From: Lysobacter sp. K5869
GTDB lineage: Bacteria > Pseudomonadota > Gammaproteobacteria > Xanthomonadales > Xanthomonadaceae
Assembly (NCBI RefSeq): GCF_018847975.1
Contig: NZ_CP072597.1
Coordinates: forward strand, 4,999,001-5,063,000
Direction: 5' to 3'
DNA length: 64,000 bases
Under the pieces are notes generated by a model. It was not told the origin of the DNA. It did not search any database and worked only from the letters and a program-made list of their open reading frames with translations. The translations under genes and the position numbers were made by a program. Of this stretch, positions 9,749-18,600 are shown one piece after another; the first letter of the stretch is position 1; every line of letters starts with the position of its first letter.

Positions 9749-10345
9749 TCAACCCACTTCCGTGCGGCTGCCGAACGCATGCGACAGCGTGCCGCGATCC
9801 ACGTACTCCAGCTCGCCGCCCAGCGGCACGCCGTGGGCCAGCCGGCTCGGCTTGACCCCGTGCTGGCGCGCCAACTGCGCCAGATAGTGCGCAGTGGCCT
9901 CGCCTTCGACCGTGGGATTGGTGGCGATGATGAGCTCCTGCACCTCGCCCTCGCCCAGGCGCGCGGCCAGGGTGTCCAGGCCGAGTTCGCGCGGGCCGAT
10001 GCCGTCGAGCGGGCTGAGCCGGCCCTGCAGCACGAAGTACAGGCCGCGGTAGCCGGTGGCCTGTTCGATCGCCAGCCGGTCGGCCGGCGATTCCACCGCG
10101 CACAGCAGGTGCGCGTCGCGCGCGGCGCTGGCGCAGGTCGGGCAGACCGGCGTTTCGCTGAAGTCGCGGCAGCGCGCGCAATGGCCGATCTTCTCGATCG
10201 CCTCGCTCAGCGCCTGCGACAAACGCTGGCCGCCGGCGCGCTCGCGTTCGAGCAGGTGGTAGGCCATGCGCTGGGCCGATTTCTGGCCCACGCCCGGCAG
10301 CACCCGCAGCGCGTCGATGAGTTGTTCGAGCAGGGCGCTGCTCAT
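9749..10345 (-). CDS. recR: Recombination mediator RecR
   Basis: The protein is 198 residues long, the family length. It has the helix-hairpin-helix [21 protein letters not shown], the four-Cys zinc finger [17 protein letters not shown], and the toprim domain with VVEx-type [15 protein letters not shown], and [20 protein letters not shown]. RecR with RecF and RecO loads RecA onto gaps during recombinational repair. It is downstream of ybaB and dnaX on the same strand, the widely conserved dnaX-ybaB-recR order, here interrupted by one small membrane protein gene. Confidence 0.98.
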   Translation of the reverse strand: MSSALLEQLIDALRVLPGVGQKSAQRMAYHLLERERAGGQRLSQALSEAIEKIGHCARCRDFSETPVCPTCASAARDAHLLCAVESPADRLAIEQATGYRGLYFVLQGRLSPLDGIGPRELGLDTLAARLGEGEVQELIIATNPTVEGEATAHYLAQLARQHGVKPSRLAHGVPLGGELEYVDRGTLSHAFGSRTEVG

Positions 10346-10379
10346 GCGCGCGCCCCGCCCGCGACCGCGGCGCCGGCGT

Positions 10380-10613
10380 TCACTCGGAGGTGGTGAAGGT
10401 GCTGCGCGCGGCCGGCTCGCGGTTCATCGAGCGCACCACGTTGAGCACGACGATCGCGCCGAGCAGCGGCAGCAGCCAGACCATCGCCGACTGGAAGCCC
10501 TTCTGCGCGCCGGTGAGGTCGGGCTCGCGCCAAACCGCCCAGGTGGCGTAGAGGTCCAAGCCGAACAGGCCGGCCGCGACCAAGAGCGCGGTGATACCAA
10601 AATGGAGTCCCAT
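10380..10613 (-). CDS. Small two-helix membrane protein
   Basis: The protein has 77 residues from the ATG at 10613 ([17 protein letters not shown]). Two hydrophobic helices (about 3-26 and 41-62) flank a short loop ([12 protein letters not shown]), and the tail is polar ([14 protein letters not shown]). The loop-then-helix [15 protein letters not shown] resembles the PLDc_N membrane hairpin found in many small envelope proteins, but no enzyme domain follows. It lies between ybaB and recR in the same direction, 17 bases after ybaB. The function is unknown; it is not part of the usual dnaX-recR group. Confidence 0.7.
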   Translation of the reverse strand: MGLHFGITALLVAAGLFGLDLYATWAVWREPDLTGAQKGFQSAMVWLLPLLGAIVVLNVVRSMNREPAARSTFTTSE

Positions 10614-10630
10614 GATTCGGCCCGTCGCGA

Positions 10631-10951
10631 TCAGAACGGCAGCTTCATGCCGGGCGGCATCGGCATGCCGGCGGTGGCCGCCGACATCTTCGCCTGCGAC
10701 TCGGCGTTGATCTTGTTGACCGCGTCGTTGAACGCCGCGGCGATCAGGTCCTCGGCCATTTCCTGGTCGCTCAGCACGCTCGGGTCGATGCGCACCTTGC
10801 GGCACTCCATGCGGCCGGTGACGGTGACGTTGACCATGCCGCCGCCGGCGCTGCCGGTGACTTCGATCTTGGCCAGTTCTTCCTGGGCGCGCTGCACGTT
10901 TTCCTGCATCCGCTGCGCCTGTTGCATGAGTTGGGCGATGTTGCCGCGCAT
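10631..10951 (-). CDS. ybaB: YbaB/EbfC nucleoid-associated protein
   Basis: The protein has 106 residues from the ATG at 10951 ([20 protein letters not shown]). The N-terminal helix with repeated Gln-Met, the strand [29 protein letters not shown] and the C-terminal [19 protein letters not shown] are diagnostic of YbaB. YbaB forms a tweezer-shaped dimer that binds DNA and affects nucleoid organisation. It is directly downstream of dnaX, the conserved order. An in-frame extension to 11062 covers the dnaX-ybaB gap and is unlikely to be translated. Confidence 0.96.
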   Translation of the reverse strand: MRGNIAQLMQQAQRMQENVQRAQEELAKIEVTGSAGGGMVNVTVTGRMECRKVRIDPSVLSDQEMAEDLIAAAFNDAVNKINAESQAKMSAATAGMPMPPGMKLPF

Positions 10952-11082
10952 GGTGGTGGTCCTGCTGTGTCGTGAAAGGGTCGGTGGGCCGAGGGATACG
11001 GCGCCCAGTGAAGCACGGCGCGATGTCGGTCTAGGTGTTGGGCCGGCGGCGGCCGCGCGCAAGGGCGCGCGGCGCCGGCGGC

Positions 11083-13533
11083 TCAGGGTTCGTCGAAGGG
11101 GCGGATCGAATCGGGTACGACCTTGGCGCCGTATTGCTCGATCAAGCGGCGCACGTCGGGATCGTTCATGAACATGTCCTCGGCCCGCGCCTGACGCTCG
11201 TCGCGCGCGCGCAGGTTGCGCTCGTGGACCGATTCGCCGTTGCCGGCGGCGGCGCCGTCCGGCGCGGTCTCGAAGCGGATCTGCGGCGCCGCGCCGAGGC
11301 GCTGCGCCAGCGCGTCGGCGACCAGCTTGACCAGCGCCGGCGCCTTCAGGTGCTCGTCGTTGGGCCCCAGCGCCAGGGTCAGCACGCCGTGGGCGTAGCC
11401 GAGGAAGGCGGCGTGCTCGGCCAGGATCCGGGCCGGGCCGCGCAGGCCGCTGCCGTCGATCAGGGCGTGCCAGGCTCGGTCGTCGGCGATGCCGGCGCCG
11501 GCCGCCGGCGCGGCGGCGCGCGCGGGCATGGTGATCGGCTCGGCCGGGGCGAGGATCGCCTCGCGCGCGGCGGGCGCCGCAGCGACAGGCACCGGACGCG
11601 CGGGCGCGGCCTCGCGCGGCGGCGGCGCGTCGCGCGGGTCGTCTTGCGGCAGCGGGCCGGGCGACGACGCGGGCGCGGCGAGGCTGTCGGCGTCGCGCGG
11701 GTCGTCTTCGAACGGGTTGGCGCGAACCGGCGCGACGGGCTTCGCTGCGGCCGGCGCCGCCGCCTCGCTCTGGGCTTCGTCGAAAGGATTGGCGCGGGCC
11801 GACGCGGCGGGCTTCGACGCGACCGGCGCCGCCGCTTCGCGCGGATCGTCTTCGAACGGATTGACGCGGGCCGGCGCGACGGGCTTCGCTGCGACCGGCG
11901 CCGCCGCTTCGCGCGGATCGTCCTCGAACGGATTGGTGCGAGCCGGCGCGGCAGACTTCGCCGCGACCGGCGCCGCCGCTTCGCGCGGAACGTCCTCGAA
12001 CGGATTGACGCGAGCCGGCGCGACCGGCTTCGGCGCGGCCGGCGCCGCCGCTTCACGCAGATCGTCTTCGAACGGATTGACGCGAGCCGGCGCGGCCGGC
12101 GCCGCCGCTTCGCGCGGATCGTCTTCGAACGGATGGGCGCGGGCCGGCGCGGCAGGCTTCGGCGCGGCGACCGCTTCGCGCACCGGCGCCGCCGGCTGGG
12201 CCGGTTCCGGCGCCCACGGCGGTGCGTCGTTGCGGTCCGCTTGCGCCGGCGCATCGGTGCGATACGCCGCCGGCGCCTCGCGCACCATCAGCGGCGCGCG
12301 CGCTTCGGCCGCGGGCTGGGCCTGAGCCGCCGACGCCCCGCCCATCTCGCGCATCGCCGCGGCCGCCTGGGCGGCGGCGTTGGCGTGACGCGCCGGTTCG
12401 GCGCGTCCGCCCGAACCCGGCGGCGGGGTCGCGTCGCCGCCCGCGCTGGGGCGGAAGGCCAACATGCGCAATACGCTCATCTCGAAGCCGGCGCGCGGGC
12501 TCGGCGCCAGCGGCAGGTCGCGGCGGCCGCTCAGGCACATCTGGTACCACAGCTGGATCAGCTCCGGCCGCAGTTGCGCGGCCAAGCCGTCGACGTCGAC
12601 GCCGTCGGCTTCCACCGCCGCCTCCGGCACCAGCTGGCGCACCTGGATACGGTGCAGCGCATCGCCGAGCGACTCGAGCACGTTGCCCCAATCGGGCGAA
12701 AACTCGGCCAACGTCGCCACCTCGTCGAGCAGGCGGCGGCCGTCGCCGTCGGCCAGCGCCGACAGCACCGCGCCGACCCGGGTGCGGTCGACCGAACCGA
12801 GCATCGCCGCGACCGCGGCGCCCTGCAGCGCCTGTTCGCCGCCGGCGCCGCCGTAGGCGATGGCCTGATCGAGCAGCGACAACCCGTCGCGCAGGCTGCC
12901 GTCGGCGGCCTTGGCGAGTTGGCGGATCGCCGATTCCTCGGCCGGAATCTCTTCCGCCGCGAGGATGCGGGTCATCTGCCCGGCGATCTGCTGCTCGTCC
13001 AGGCGCTTGAGGTTGAACTGCAGGCAGCGCGACAGCACCGTCACCGGCAGTTTCTGCGGGTCGGTGGTGGCGAGCAGGAATTTCACGTGCCCCGGCGGCT
13101 CTTCCAGCGTCTTGAGCAAGGCGTTGAAGGCCGACTTGGACAGCATGTGGACTTCGTCGATCAGATAGACCTTGACCCGTCCGCGGCTGGGCATGTACTG
13201 CGCGTTGTCGATCACCTCGCGCACGTCGTCCACGCCGGTGTTGCTGGCGGCGTCGATTTCCAGCAGGTCGATGAAGCGGCCGGCGTCGATGTCGCGGCAA
13301 GCGTTGCACTCGCCGCACGGATCGGCCGAGGTGCCCTGCTCGCAGTTGAGCGACTTGGCGAAGATGCGCGCGATCGTGGTCTTGCCCACGCCGCGGGTGC
13401 CGGTGAACAAGAACGCGTGGTGCACGCGTCCGGTGCCGAGCGCATTGGTCAGCGCGCGCACCACGTGCTCCTGCCCGACCAGTTCGGCGAAACGCTTGGG
13501 GCGCCATTTACGGGCGAGGACGAGATAGGACAT
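11083..13533 (-). CDS. dnaX: DNA polymerase III tau subunit with an NPFEDD repeat linker
   Basis: The protein has 816 residues from the ATG at 13533 ([15 protein letters not shown]). Walker A is GTRGVGKTT (45-53), a zinc module uses Cys64, 73, 76 and 79, and a DEVHML Walker B and an SRC sensor are present. Tau is the clamp-loader ATPase that also links polymerase and helicase. Between the clamp-loader core and the C-terminal polymerase-binding domain lies a long Pro/Ala linker. It holds seven imperfect copies of an A-R[14 protein letters not shown] unit (DNA about 11690-12165). I see no obvious A-rich slippery site for a short gamma product. Confidence 0.96.
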   Translation of the reverse strand: MSYLVLARKWRPKRFAELVGQEHVVRALTNALGTGRVHHAFLFTGTRGVGKTTIARIFAKSLNCEQGTSADPCGECNACRDIDAGRFIDLLEIDAASNTGVDDVREVIDNAQYMPSRGRVKVYLIDEVHMLSKSAFNALLKTLEEPPGHVKFLLATTDPQKLPVTVLSRCLQFNLKRLDEQQIAGQMTRILAAEEIPAEESAIRQLAKAADGSLRDGLSLLDQAIAYGGAGGEQALQGAAVAAMLGSVDRTRVGAVLSALADGDGRRLLDEVATLAEFSPDWGNVLESLGDALHRIQVRQLVPEAAVEADGVDVDGLAAQLRPELIQLWYQMCLSGRRDLPLAPSPRAGFEMSVLRMLAFRPSAGGDATPPPGSGGRAEPARHANAAAQAAAAMREMGGASAAQAQPAAEARAPLMVREAPAAYRTDAPAQADRNDAPPWAPEPAQPAAPVREAVAAPKPAAPARAHPFEDDPREAAAPAAPARVNPFEDDLREAAAPAAPKPVAPARVNPFEDVPREAAAPVAAKSAAPARTNPFEDDPREAAAPVAAKPVAPARVNPFEDDPREAAAPVASKPAASARANPFDEAQSEAAAPAAAKPVAPVRANPFEDDPRDADSLAAPASSPGPLPQDDPRDAPPPREAAPARPVPVAAAPAAREAILAPAEPITMPARAAAPAAGAGIADDRAWHALIDGSGLRGPARILAEHAAFLGYAHGVLTLALGPNDEHLKAPALVKLVADALAQRLGAAPQIRFETAPDGAAAGNGESVHERNLRARDERQARAEDMFMNDPDVRRLIEQYGAKVVPDSIRPFDEP

Positions 13534-13822
13534 CGGATCCTTAAGACACGTTGGGCGGGGACACGGTGGACGGAGGCACGGTGGACATGACGCGTGGGCG
13601 GTCCGCGCGGCCGTCGAGGCGCCGCGGGGGCCGGCGACGGCGCCGCGAGCGGCGCGCGCCGGCCGGCGGCGCGATGCGCGCGGACCGGCCCCGCATTGTG
13701 CCACGCCCCACCCCCGCTCCCCAGATCGGCGGCGTCCGCCGGCACGGCAACTTGTCCATCGGCGCCGCGCCGGCTAGAATCCCTGGCCCTGCACGGCCCG
13801 CCGCTGGCGGCCGGACAGTTCC

Positions 13823-13915
13823 GGAGAGGTGTCCGAGTGGTTGAAGGAGCACGCCTGGAAAGTGTGTAAGCGTCTAAACCGCGCTTCGGGGGTTCGAATC
13901 CCCCTCTCTCCGCCA
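13823..13915 (+). tRNA. tRNA-Ser, anticodon GGA
   Basis: The acceptor stem GGAGAGG (13823-13829) pairs with TCTCTCC, followed by discriminator G and an encoded CCA at 13913-13915. The anticodon stem-loop CACGC-CTGGAAA-GTGTG gives anticodon GGA, read as serine. A long variable arm (AAGCGTCTAAACCGCGCTT) and the T arm GGGGGTTCGAATCCCCC confirm a class II tRNA-Ser. Its 3' end from 13901 is the prophage attachment core, so the mature gene is completed by phage-derived sequence. The original downstream DNA is now at 53915. Confidence 0.97.
13901..13914 (+). other. attL core in tRNA-Ser (13901-13915)
   Basis: The 15-bp sequence CCCCTCTCTCCGCCA at 13901-13915 (3' half of the T stem, acceptor strand and CCA) is repeated exactly at 53900-53914. 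Crossing over at these copies explains an intact tRNA on the left and a displaced 3' tail on the right. The copies are 40.0 kb apart. Confidence 0.93.
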
Positions 13916-13923
13916 AACCAATG

Positions 13924-13952
13924 AAAAAGCCCCTAGAAATAGGGGCTTTTTT
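13924..13952 (+). terminator. Phage-borne terminator for tRNA-Ser
   Basis: AAAAAGCCCCTA (13924-13935) pairs with TAGGGGCTTTTT around a GAAA tetraloop and ends in a T run, nine bases after the tRNA CCA. It lies on the prophage side of attL, so the phage supplies a replacement for the native terminator, which integration moved to 53924-53951. Confidence 0.9.
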
Positions 13953-13966
13953 GTTGCCTACGTTTT

Positions 13967-13977
13967 CCTACCCATGT
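13967..13977 (+). repeat. CCTACCCATGT repeat, left copy (possible integrase arm site)
   Basis: The 11-mer CCTACCCATGT occurs here, 52 bases inside attL, and twice more just inside attR, at 53759-53769 and 53771-53781, all in the same orientation. In the circular phage they would flank the attachment core. A related TTTCTACCCACC follows at once. Arm-type integrase binding sites have this layout; the assignment is inference. Confidence 0.5.
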
Positions 13978-13979
13978 TT

Positions 13980-14201
13980 CTACCCACCGCCGCGAGCACG
14001 CTTTCTGCCCGCGATGTAGGCCCGAATTTCGGAGTCCAGCCAACGCACAGTTGTTCCGTCTTCGTCGGGAACTGGGACGGGGAACACGCCCTTTGCGATG
14101 CGCTGATAGATCGCCGTTTTCTTGAGGCCCACTTTCTCCTCAACCTCTTTGCGCCGCAGCAGACGTTCATTTGCCGGCACTCGACCTTGCGCTGTTCGCA
14201 T
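13980..14201 (-). CDS. AlpA family phage transcriptional regulator
   Basis: The protein has 73 residues from the ATG at 14201. The sequence ERLLRRKEVEEKVGLKKTAIYQRIAKGVFPVPV...VRWLDSEIRAYIAGR is the AlpA/excisionase winged-helix pattern: RxxEVxxxxGLxxxxIYxxI, then FP and W-x-x-x-E-I-x-x-W/Y-I. AlpA-type proteins act as excisionases or early-gene regulators of P4-like and P2-like elements. It is the gene nearest attL and the last of the leftward early operon. Its start shares one base with the stop of the gene upstream (TGATG), indicating coupling. Confidence 0.88.
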   Translation of the reverse strand: MRTAQGRVPANERLLRRKEVEEKVGLKKTAIYQRIAKGVFPVPVPDEDGTTVRWLDSEIRAYIAGRKRARGGG

Positions 14202-14440
14202 CACGCCTCCCGCCAGCTCGCCGCCAGTTCGCGGCGGCGCCGTGGATCGGTGCGGACGGCGTTGTACCGCCGCAGCCAGATAAGGAAGGCCCGCAAACGG
14301 CACCAGCGATTCACGTCGCCGCCTGCGCTGTAGCAAATTCGGCCATTCAGGCAGGCCACCACGCGGCGGGAAGGGGTGCGGGTGCGCCGCTTACGCGCCA
14401 CCCACACCTGCCCCGCCCCGATATCGGGGGATCGGCTCAC
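14201..14440 (-). CDS. Small basic prophage protein, unknown
   Basis: The protein has 79 residues from a GTG at 14440, whose first bases overlap the stop of the upstream gene. Its own stop overlaps the AlpA start (TGATG). It is highly basic and ends in an Arg-rich helix (CRLRAFLIWLRRYNAVRTDPRRRRE). I do not recognise the family. Coupling on both sides is the main reason to believe it is translated. Confidence 0.55.
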   Translation of the reverse strand: MSRSPDIGAGQVWVARKRRTRTPSRRVVACLNGRICYSAGGDVNRWCRLRAFLIWLRRYNAVRTDPRRRRELAASWREA

Positions 14441-14658
14441 TTGCAGCACTCCGCGCAGGTGAATTCGTTGACCCGGTGGCCGCGCCGCAGAACGATCCGC
14501 ACCCGCCCGCCGCCGACGCCCTTGGCGGCGTTGCAGCGATGGCAACGCCGGGCGATGACCGTCAGCGGCGACGGCACAGCGGGGGTGAGCCTGCCGGGAA
14601 CAGCAACGTCCTGGCGGGGCGTCTGCCGCCCGCCAAAGCGGTTCATGGTCCTGGCCAT
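14437..14658 (-). CDS. Small zinc-ribbon-like prophage protein
   Basis: The protein has 73 residues from the ATG at 14658 (MARTMNRFGGRQTPRQD). Two Cys pairs, RRCHRCNAAK near residue 40 and FTCAECCK at the C-terminus, are spaced as in a zinc ribbon, with a basic strand-rich stretch (GRVRIVLRRGHRV) between. It could bind nucleic acid or a partner protein; the family is not recognised. It is translationally coupled to the next gene (GTGA overlap at 14437-14440) inside the early operon. Confidence 0.6.
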   Translation of the reverse strand: MARTMNRFGGRQTPRQDVAVPGRLTPAVPSPLTVIARRCHRCNAAKGVGGGRVRIVLRRGHRVNEFTCAECCK

Positions 14659-14660
14659 CC

Positions 14661-14960
14661 TCAAGCCCCCCTCGCGAACGCCAAAGGGAACTGAACGACC
14701 CCGGCGACGACCTGGGGCGCGGCCGGGGTGACCGCGGTCGGCTCCGGCCGCCGGACGGGCGCCCGCCGCTTGGTGTTGAGCCGGCGCCACTGCGCGAGCG
14801 CGTCGCCCACGCTCGGGTGCTTGGCGGTCTGCCGGCACTCGCATTCCAGAAGATGCCCGCCGCCCGCCTGGGGACGGCGCAGGTCGTGCATGTGGCGCAC
14901 TGCATGACCCTCGGCGCAGGGCGGCAAGGTGACTTGGTGGGCAATCTGCCGTTGCGTCAT
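14661..14960 (-). CDS. Prophage hypothetical protein
   Basis: The protein has 99 residues from the ATG at 14960, overlapping the previous gene by four bases. The N-terminal part has LPPCAEGHAVRHMHDLRRPQAGGGHLLECECRQTAKH, a Cys/His arrangement (C-x3-H, C-x-C) that suggests a small metal-binding fold. The second half is Pro/Arg-rich. Similar short Cys-containing genes are common between the primase and attachment site of xanthomonad P2-like prophages, but I cannot name a family. Confidence 0.55.
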   Translation of the reverse strand: MTQRQIAHQVTLPPCAEGHAVRHMHDLRRPQAGGGHLLECECRQTAKHPSVGDALAQWRRLNTKRRAPVRRPEPTAVTPAAPQVVAGVVQFPLAFARGA

Positions 14961-15157
14961 ACGGCCTCCCGGACGCGGCGCACGGCCTGTGCCTGGGCCG
15001 GGGCACGCAAGCCGATGGCGGACGCGGCGCAGGCGTCCAGGGCGAGCCGCAGTTCGCGCCCGGCCTGAGCCTGGGCGCGCCGACGCGCCCAGGCACGCCC
15101 AACCCCACAAACCCCGCTCACGCACCCGCGAACGGCTTGGGAAAGGCGCTCAAGCAT
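14957..15157 (-). CDS. Prophage hypothetical protein, Ala/Arg-rich helix
   Basis: The protein has 66 residues from the ATG at 15157 (MLERLSQAVRGCVSGV). It is almost entirely helical and rich in Ala and Arg (ARRRAQAQAGRELRLALDA). It overlaps the genes on both sides by 4-8 bases in the leftward early operon. No family is recognised and the composition alone proves little; the tight packing is the evidence for translation. Confidence 0.5.
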   Translation of the reverse strand: MLERLSQAVRGCVSGVCGVGRAWARRRAQAQAGRELRLALDACAASAIGLRAPAQAQAVRRVREAV

Positions 15158-15806
15158 GGGCGCCCCCTTCGGCCGGCAGCAGGTCGGCGAGCGGCGCCGG
15201 AAGCGGCCAAGCGTCGAGCGCGGTTTGCAGCGCCGCCGCGATGCCTTCCAGCGAAGCGGACTTGAACTCATAGCGTCCGAAGGGGCCAAGGTCACGAACC
15301 TCGTTCGCGACGCCGCCGTGACGGACGATCAGCAGCCAACCGTTCTCATCGCGGCTCCAAATCTCATTGAAACCGACACTTCTCGCGCCGCCTTCGTAGA
15401 TCGCTGTTCGGTGGATGCAATCGTTATGGACTTCCGCCGTCAAGCGAATGCACGGTTCGGCGCGCAATTCGGGATTGAACTTGCGCATCCGTTCCGCCCT
15501 GGCGGCGTAGCCTGCCGCTGCCTTGTCCGCGATTCGCGCCCTGGCCTCATAGTCCGCCGCCGACACATGCCGCTTCCGCAGCGACAAGAGCGGGTGCAAC
15601 AGCGCAGCGGCCGCCGCTGCGCGGCGTTGTTTGGCCTCGGCCAAATAGCGTTCGTGGGCCGCATCCAGATAAAGCACGCAGGCGCGGGCGTGCGTGGTCA
15701 AAACGCTGTCGAGATTCCCGGCCGTGATAGCCTGAGCCCCGGTCCCGGTGCCGTGATCCGCGTGGCGTGCGTCCGCTGCCGGCTGCATGTCGGTCGTGTG
15801 TTGCAT
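15150..15806 (-). CDS. Prophage hypothetical protein, 218 residues
   Basis: The ATG at 15806 (MQHTTDMQPAADARH) is preferred over one at 15854. The N-terminal half is a long helix with YLDAAHERYLAEAKQRRAAA. The C-terminal half looks like a small alpha/beta domain (IYEGGARSVGFNEIWSRDENGWLLIVRHGGVANEVRDLGPFGRYEFKS). It lies downstream of the primase-helicase gene. I do not recognise the family; proteins of this type accompany the toprim primase in xanthomonad prophages, so a replication-linked role is possible. Confidence 0.65.
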   Translation of the reverse strand: MQHTTDMQPAADARHADHGTGTGAQAITAGNLDSVLTTHARACVLYLDAAHERYLAEAKQRRAAAAAALLHPLLSLRKRHVSAADYEARARIADKAAAGYAARAERMRKFNPELRAEPCIRLTAEVHNDCIHRTAIYEGGARSVGFNEIWSRDENGWLLIVRHGGVANEVRDLGPFGRYEFKSASLEGIAAALQTALDAWPLPAPLADLLPAEGGAHA

Positions 15807-15872
15807 AGGTTTCTCTCCGTTGCTTCGTGGTGATGGCCTTGGGGAGAGCGGCAACTCTCCCGCCGGGACCGC

Positions 15873-18524
15873 TTAGGATTCGCGCTGGAACACCCAGCAC
15901 TTTTTCGCCCCGTTGTTGATACGGGAATTGATCGTCTTGTGATCGACGAACTTGCGCGCACGCGATGTGCGCAAAATGGATTTGAGTTCGGACAGGTCGC
16001 AGGGCATCCGACTGCCGGCGCGCATGACCCGCGCCTCAAACTCGACCAAGCTGATAGCGATGAGGTTCGGGTCGCGCGAGTGATTCAGCGTCGTGCCGTC
16101 GTGGTCTCCGCCCAGGAAGTCGTAAAGCTCCCAGAACGTTTGCACGTGGGCGTGATCGATATCGAGCGCTACTTGTCGCGCTAGGGCCATCTCGATCAAA
16201 GCCGCGTGCGTGGCGCGGTGCTGTTCGTCCGTCAACGGCGCCACCAGCTTCAAGGCGTCGACCAATGCCATCATTTGCGCATGGTTGTGCGCGAGGCGCA
16301 CGTTCTTCATATCGCCCAGGCCCAACAGTTGGTTAGCGTAGTCCTTGGCTGCATCGTTGACGATGCGCAACACCTCGGCCTCACGCTGGGTCGCCATCAG
16401 CACGAAGGCCGACACCTCCGATACGTCGATAGCGGCCAACTGCTCGGCAATGGCCTTGTTCTCGCGACTGTGCAACGACTTGTCGAACGTCATATGCACG
16501 ATGCGCTCCAACACGGCGCGGCTCGCGGATACCGGCGCGTTCTGTTCGATCAAGAGCGCGCCGCGAAACGGCGGGTCGTGGGTGTCGGTGCCGGTGTTCT
16601 TGACACCGATCGCGCGGCCAATGTGCCCATTGAACATGGGCTTAATTTCTTCCCAATCGAACTTCTTTTGCTTCAAGTCGTCCTCTTTGCCGCGATCCGC
16701 TTCGATCAGGACGACCGGCAAATTGCCGACCTGGGTATAGGTGCGAATGCGCCCCGCGAGCGAGGATTTCGACGGGTCGATGCCTTCGTGCCCGACCCGG
16801 CCAACCAGCTTCCACAAAAAATCGATCAGCGTCGATTTGCCGGTGCCGGGCTCGCCGGACATTTCAAGAAACGGATAGCTCTGTTGCTTGGCGCGGATTT
16901 GCTCCACGAACAGCGAGCCGAACCAAAACGCGGTTGCCACCATGCCTTTGACGCCGTAGCAGGCCCAAATCATGTTCAGCCAATCGCTTCGGTAGTCCTC
17001 GCGCTTGCGGTTGATGGTCAGGGTCGTGCTAAGGCTCAGGCTCTTTATCGAGAGCTTGTTCATATCAAAATAGTCCTCGTCGTTGCGTTTGTAGACGGCG
17101 CCGTCTTTGACGGCCACGTCGCCGAACACGTAGCAGCCGTGTTCGCGGGCGTAGCCAATGAAAGGGATGGTTTCGACCGTTTTCAGGCCGTACAAGGTCG
17201 CTTTCGCGATGCGGATAACCTGCGCGGTGGTGCCGTCCCAGAACGCGCCGGACGCCAAGTCCAACAGGCGATTGCGGAACTCGGTCGCCGACGTAAGTTG
17301 ATTGGACTTGAACGTGCCTTTGATTTCGGTTCCGTGATACGGGCCGGGCGGGAACGTCACGCGGTAGTAGTACCAACTTTCGCCGGTTAGCCGATTGGCT
17401 TGGTAGTACAGCGGTTGCGGATAGCAGTTGCAGATTTCGGACACGCACAGCGCCTCGGTCAACGCCGCGTCGCGCACTTCATCGTCGGACATGTCGTCGG
17501 AGTCGCTTTTCAACTTTTCGCGTGCTTCGTCGTAGGCTTTTACGTCGAAGCTCGACCAATACAGGCGGCGACCGTGTTCAAAGTAGAACGTGGCGCGCCC
17601 GACGCGCTTGTGCATGAGCCGGGCTTTCTCGCTCGGCGTCGTGGCTACCAGCAACGCGCCGTGGTACAGGAACGTTTCCAGATCGACCGGACCCAGCGTG
17701 TTGCGCAGGTGCAAATCGTTCCAATCGATTTTTTGCGATCCAGACTGCGGAATCTGCGCCGCCTTGGATTTCCAGCCATCGGCCAGTGCCCGCGCATGCC
17801 ACTTGGCGGTGTAGTCGCGCCCCGCCTTGTCGCCGTCCAGCGCCCACACCAGCACCGGAAGCGGTCGGCCGGCGGCTTCATAAGCGGCGCGCAGTCGCGC
17901 TAGCGCAACATCCGGGTAGTTGTTGCACGACAACAACGCGCGGGCGGCGACGCCGTGGTGTTCCAGCGCGATTGCATCAAAGATGCCCTCGACCAGCCAC
18001 AGTTCCGCAGGCCATTGCGCGCTGTCCAGCATCTGCCACCATTCGCCCGCGCGGTCTTTTCCGTAGGCGAATTTCGCTTTTTGCTTGCCGAACCGTTCGG
18101 CGCGGTCAATGAAGCGTTCCCACCAACTGCCGCCGGGCAGCGGGAAACGGACGGTCGCCGTCGTGATCTTGAGTTCGGCGTCGCGGTGCCATTCCTGGGT
18201 ATACAGGCCGCGCAGCCGCGACAGATCGAAGCCCCGCGACTCGGACAGGTAGGCATCGGCGGCGGCGTGCGGCTTGTCGGCCGTCTGCGGGTTGCGGTCG
18301 GAGTACGCCTCGAACAGATCGGGGTACAACTGGCGCACCGACACCCAGGCCCCGCAGTTGTTCGCACGGCCGCATTTGAGCGTGTTCGGCTTCGCCTCAC
18401 TGGTGAACAGTTCCTTGTGGCCGCACTCGGGGCATTTGCCCTCCTGCAAATAGCCGCTGCGCGACTTAAACCCAAAGTCGTTGCGCAGGCGCTTCACAAT
18501 GTCGTTTACAAGTGCTTCGTTCAT
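15873..18524 (-). CDS. Phage toprim primase-helicase
   Basis: The protein has 883 residues from the ATG at 18524 (MNEALVNDIVKRL). An N-terminal CHC2-like zinc finger uses Cys31, 34, 51 and 57. The toprim core has Glu179 (LWLVEGIFDAIAL) and Asp230/232 (ALDGDKAGRD). A C-terminal helicase-type ATPase has Walker A GEPGTGKST at 557-565 and a Walker B-like VVLIEADRG. The protein should prime and unwind phage DNA, replacing the P2 rolling-circle initiator A, which is absent. P4-type primase-helicases bind iterons; a candidate array lies at 52145-52441. It is the largest gene of the early operon. Confidence 0.9.
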   Translation of the reverse strand: MNEALVNDIVKRLRNDFGFKSRSGYLQEGKCPECGHKELFTSEAKPNTLKCGRANNCGAWVSVRQLYPDLFEAYSDRNPQTADKPHAAADAYLSESRGFDLSRLRGLYTQEWHRDAELKITTATVRFPLPGGSWWERFIDRAERFGKQKAKFAYGKDRAGEWWQMLDSAQWPAELWLVEGIFDAIALEHHGVAARALLSCNNYPDVALARLRAAYEAAGRPLPVLVWALDGDKAGRDYTAKWHARALADGWKSKAAQIPQSGSQKIDWNDLHLRNTLGPVDLETFLYHGALLVATTPSEKARLMHKRVGRATFYFEHGRRLYWSSFDVKAYDEAREKLKSDSDDMSDDEVRDAALTEALCVSEICNCYPQPLYYQANRLTGESWYYYRVTFPPGPYHGTEIKGTFKSNQLTSATEFRNRLLDLASGAFWDGTTAQVIRIAKATLYGLKTVETIPFIGYAREHGCYVFGDVAVKDGAVYKRNDEDYFDMNKLSIKSLSLSTTLTINRKREDYRSDWLNMIWACYGVKGMVATAFWFGSLFVEQIRAKQQSYPFLEMSGEPGTGKSTLIDFLWKLVGRVGHEGIDPSKSSLAGRIRTYTQVGNLPVVLIEADRGKEDDLKQKKFDWEEIKPMFNGHIGRAIGVKNTGTDTHDPPFRGALLIEQNAPVSASRAVLERIVHMTFDKSLHSRENKAIAEQLAAIDVSEVSAFVLMATQREAEVLRIVNDAAKDYANQLLGLGDMKNVRLAHNHAQMMALVDALKLVAPLTDEQHRATHAALIEMALARQVALDIDHAHVQTFWELYDFLGGDHDGTTLNHSRDPNLIAISLVEFEARVMRAGSRMPCDLSELKSILRTSRARKFVDHKTINSRINNGAKKCWVFQRES

Positions 18525-18600
18525 TTCTTCAGGCAACAAGGGGCCGTGCCCGGCCAAAGTGCCGCGCAAAGGCAAGAGCTAGGGAGAGCCGCCGAAGCGG

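Noticed and set aside
11035-13590. Long plus-strand frame opposite dnaX
   Set aside because: The repetitive Arg/Gly product mirrors the NPFEDD repeat on the other strand; dnaX is certain.
13601-13700. GC-rich inverted segments upstream of tRNA-Ser
   Set aside because: Short GCGCGC-type complementarity is expected by chance at this base composition, and no T run or known motif supports a function.
16206-17390. Plus-strand frame opposite the primase-helicase
   Set aside because: No domain or start context; the minus strand carries zinc finger, toprim and Walker motifs through the same DNA.
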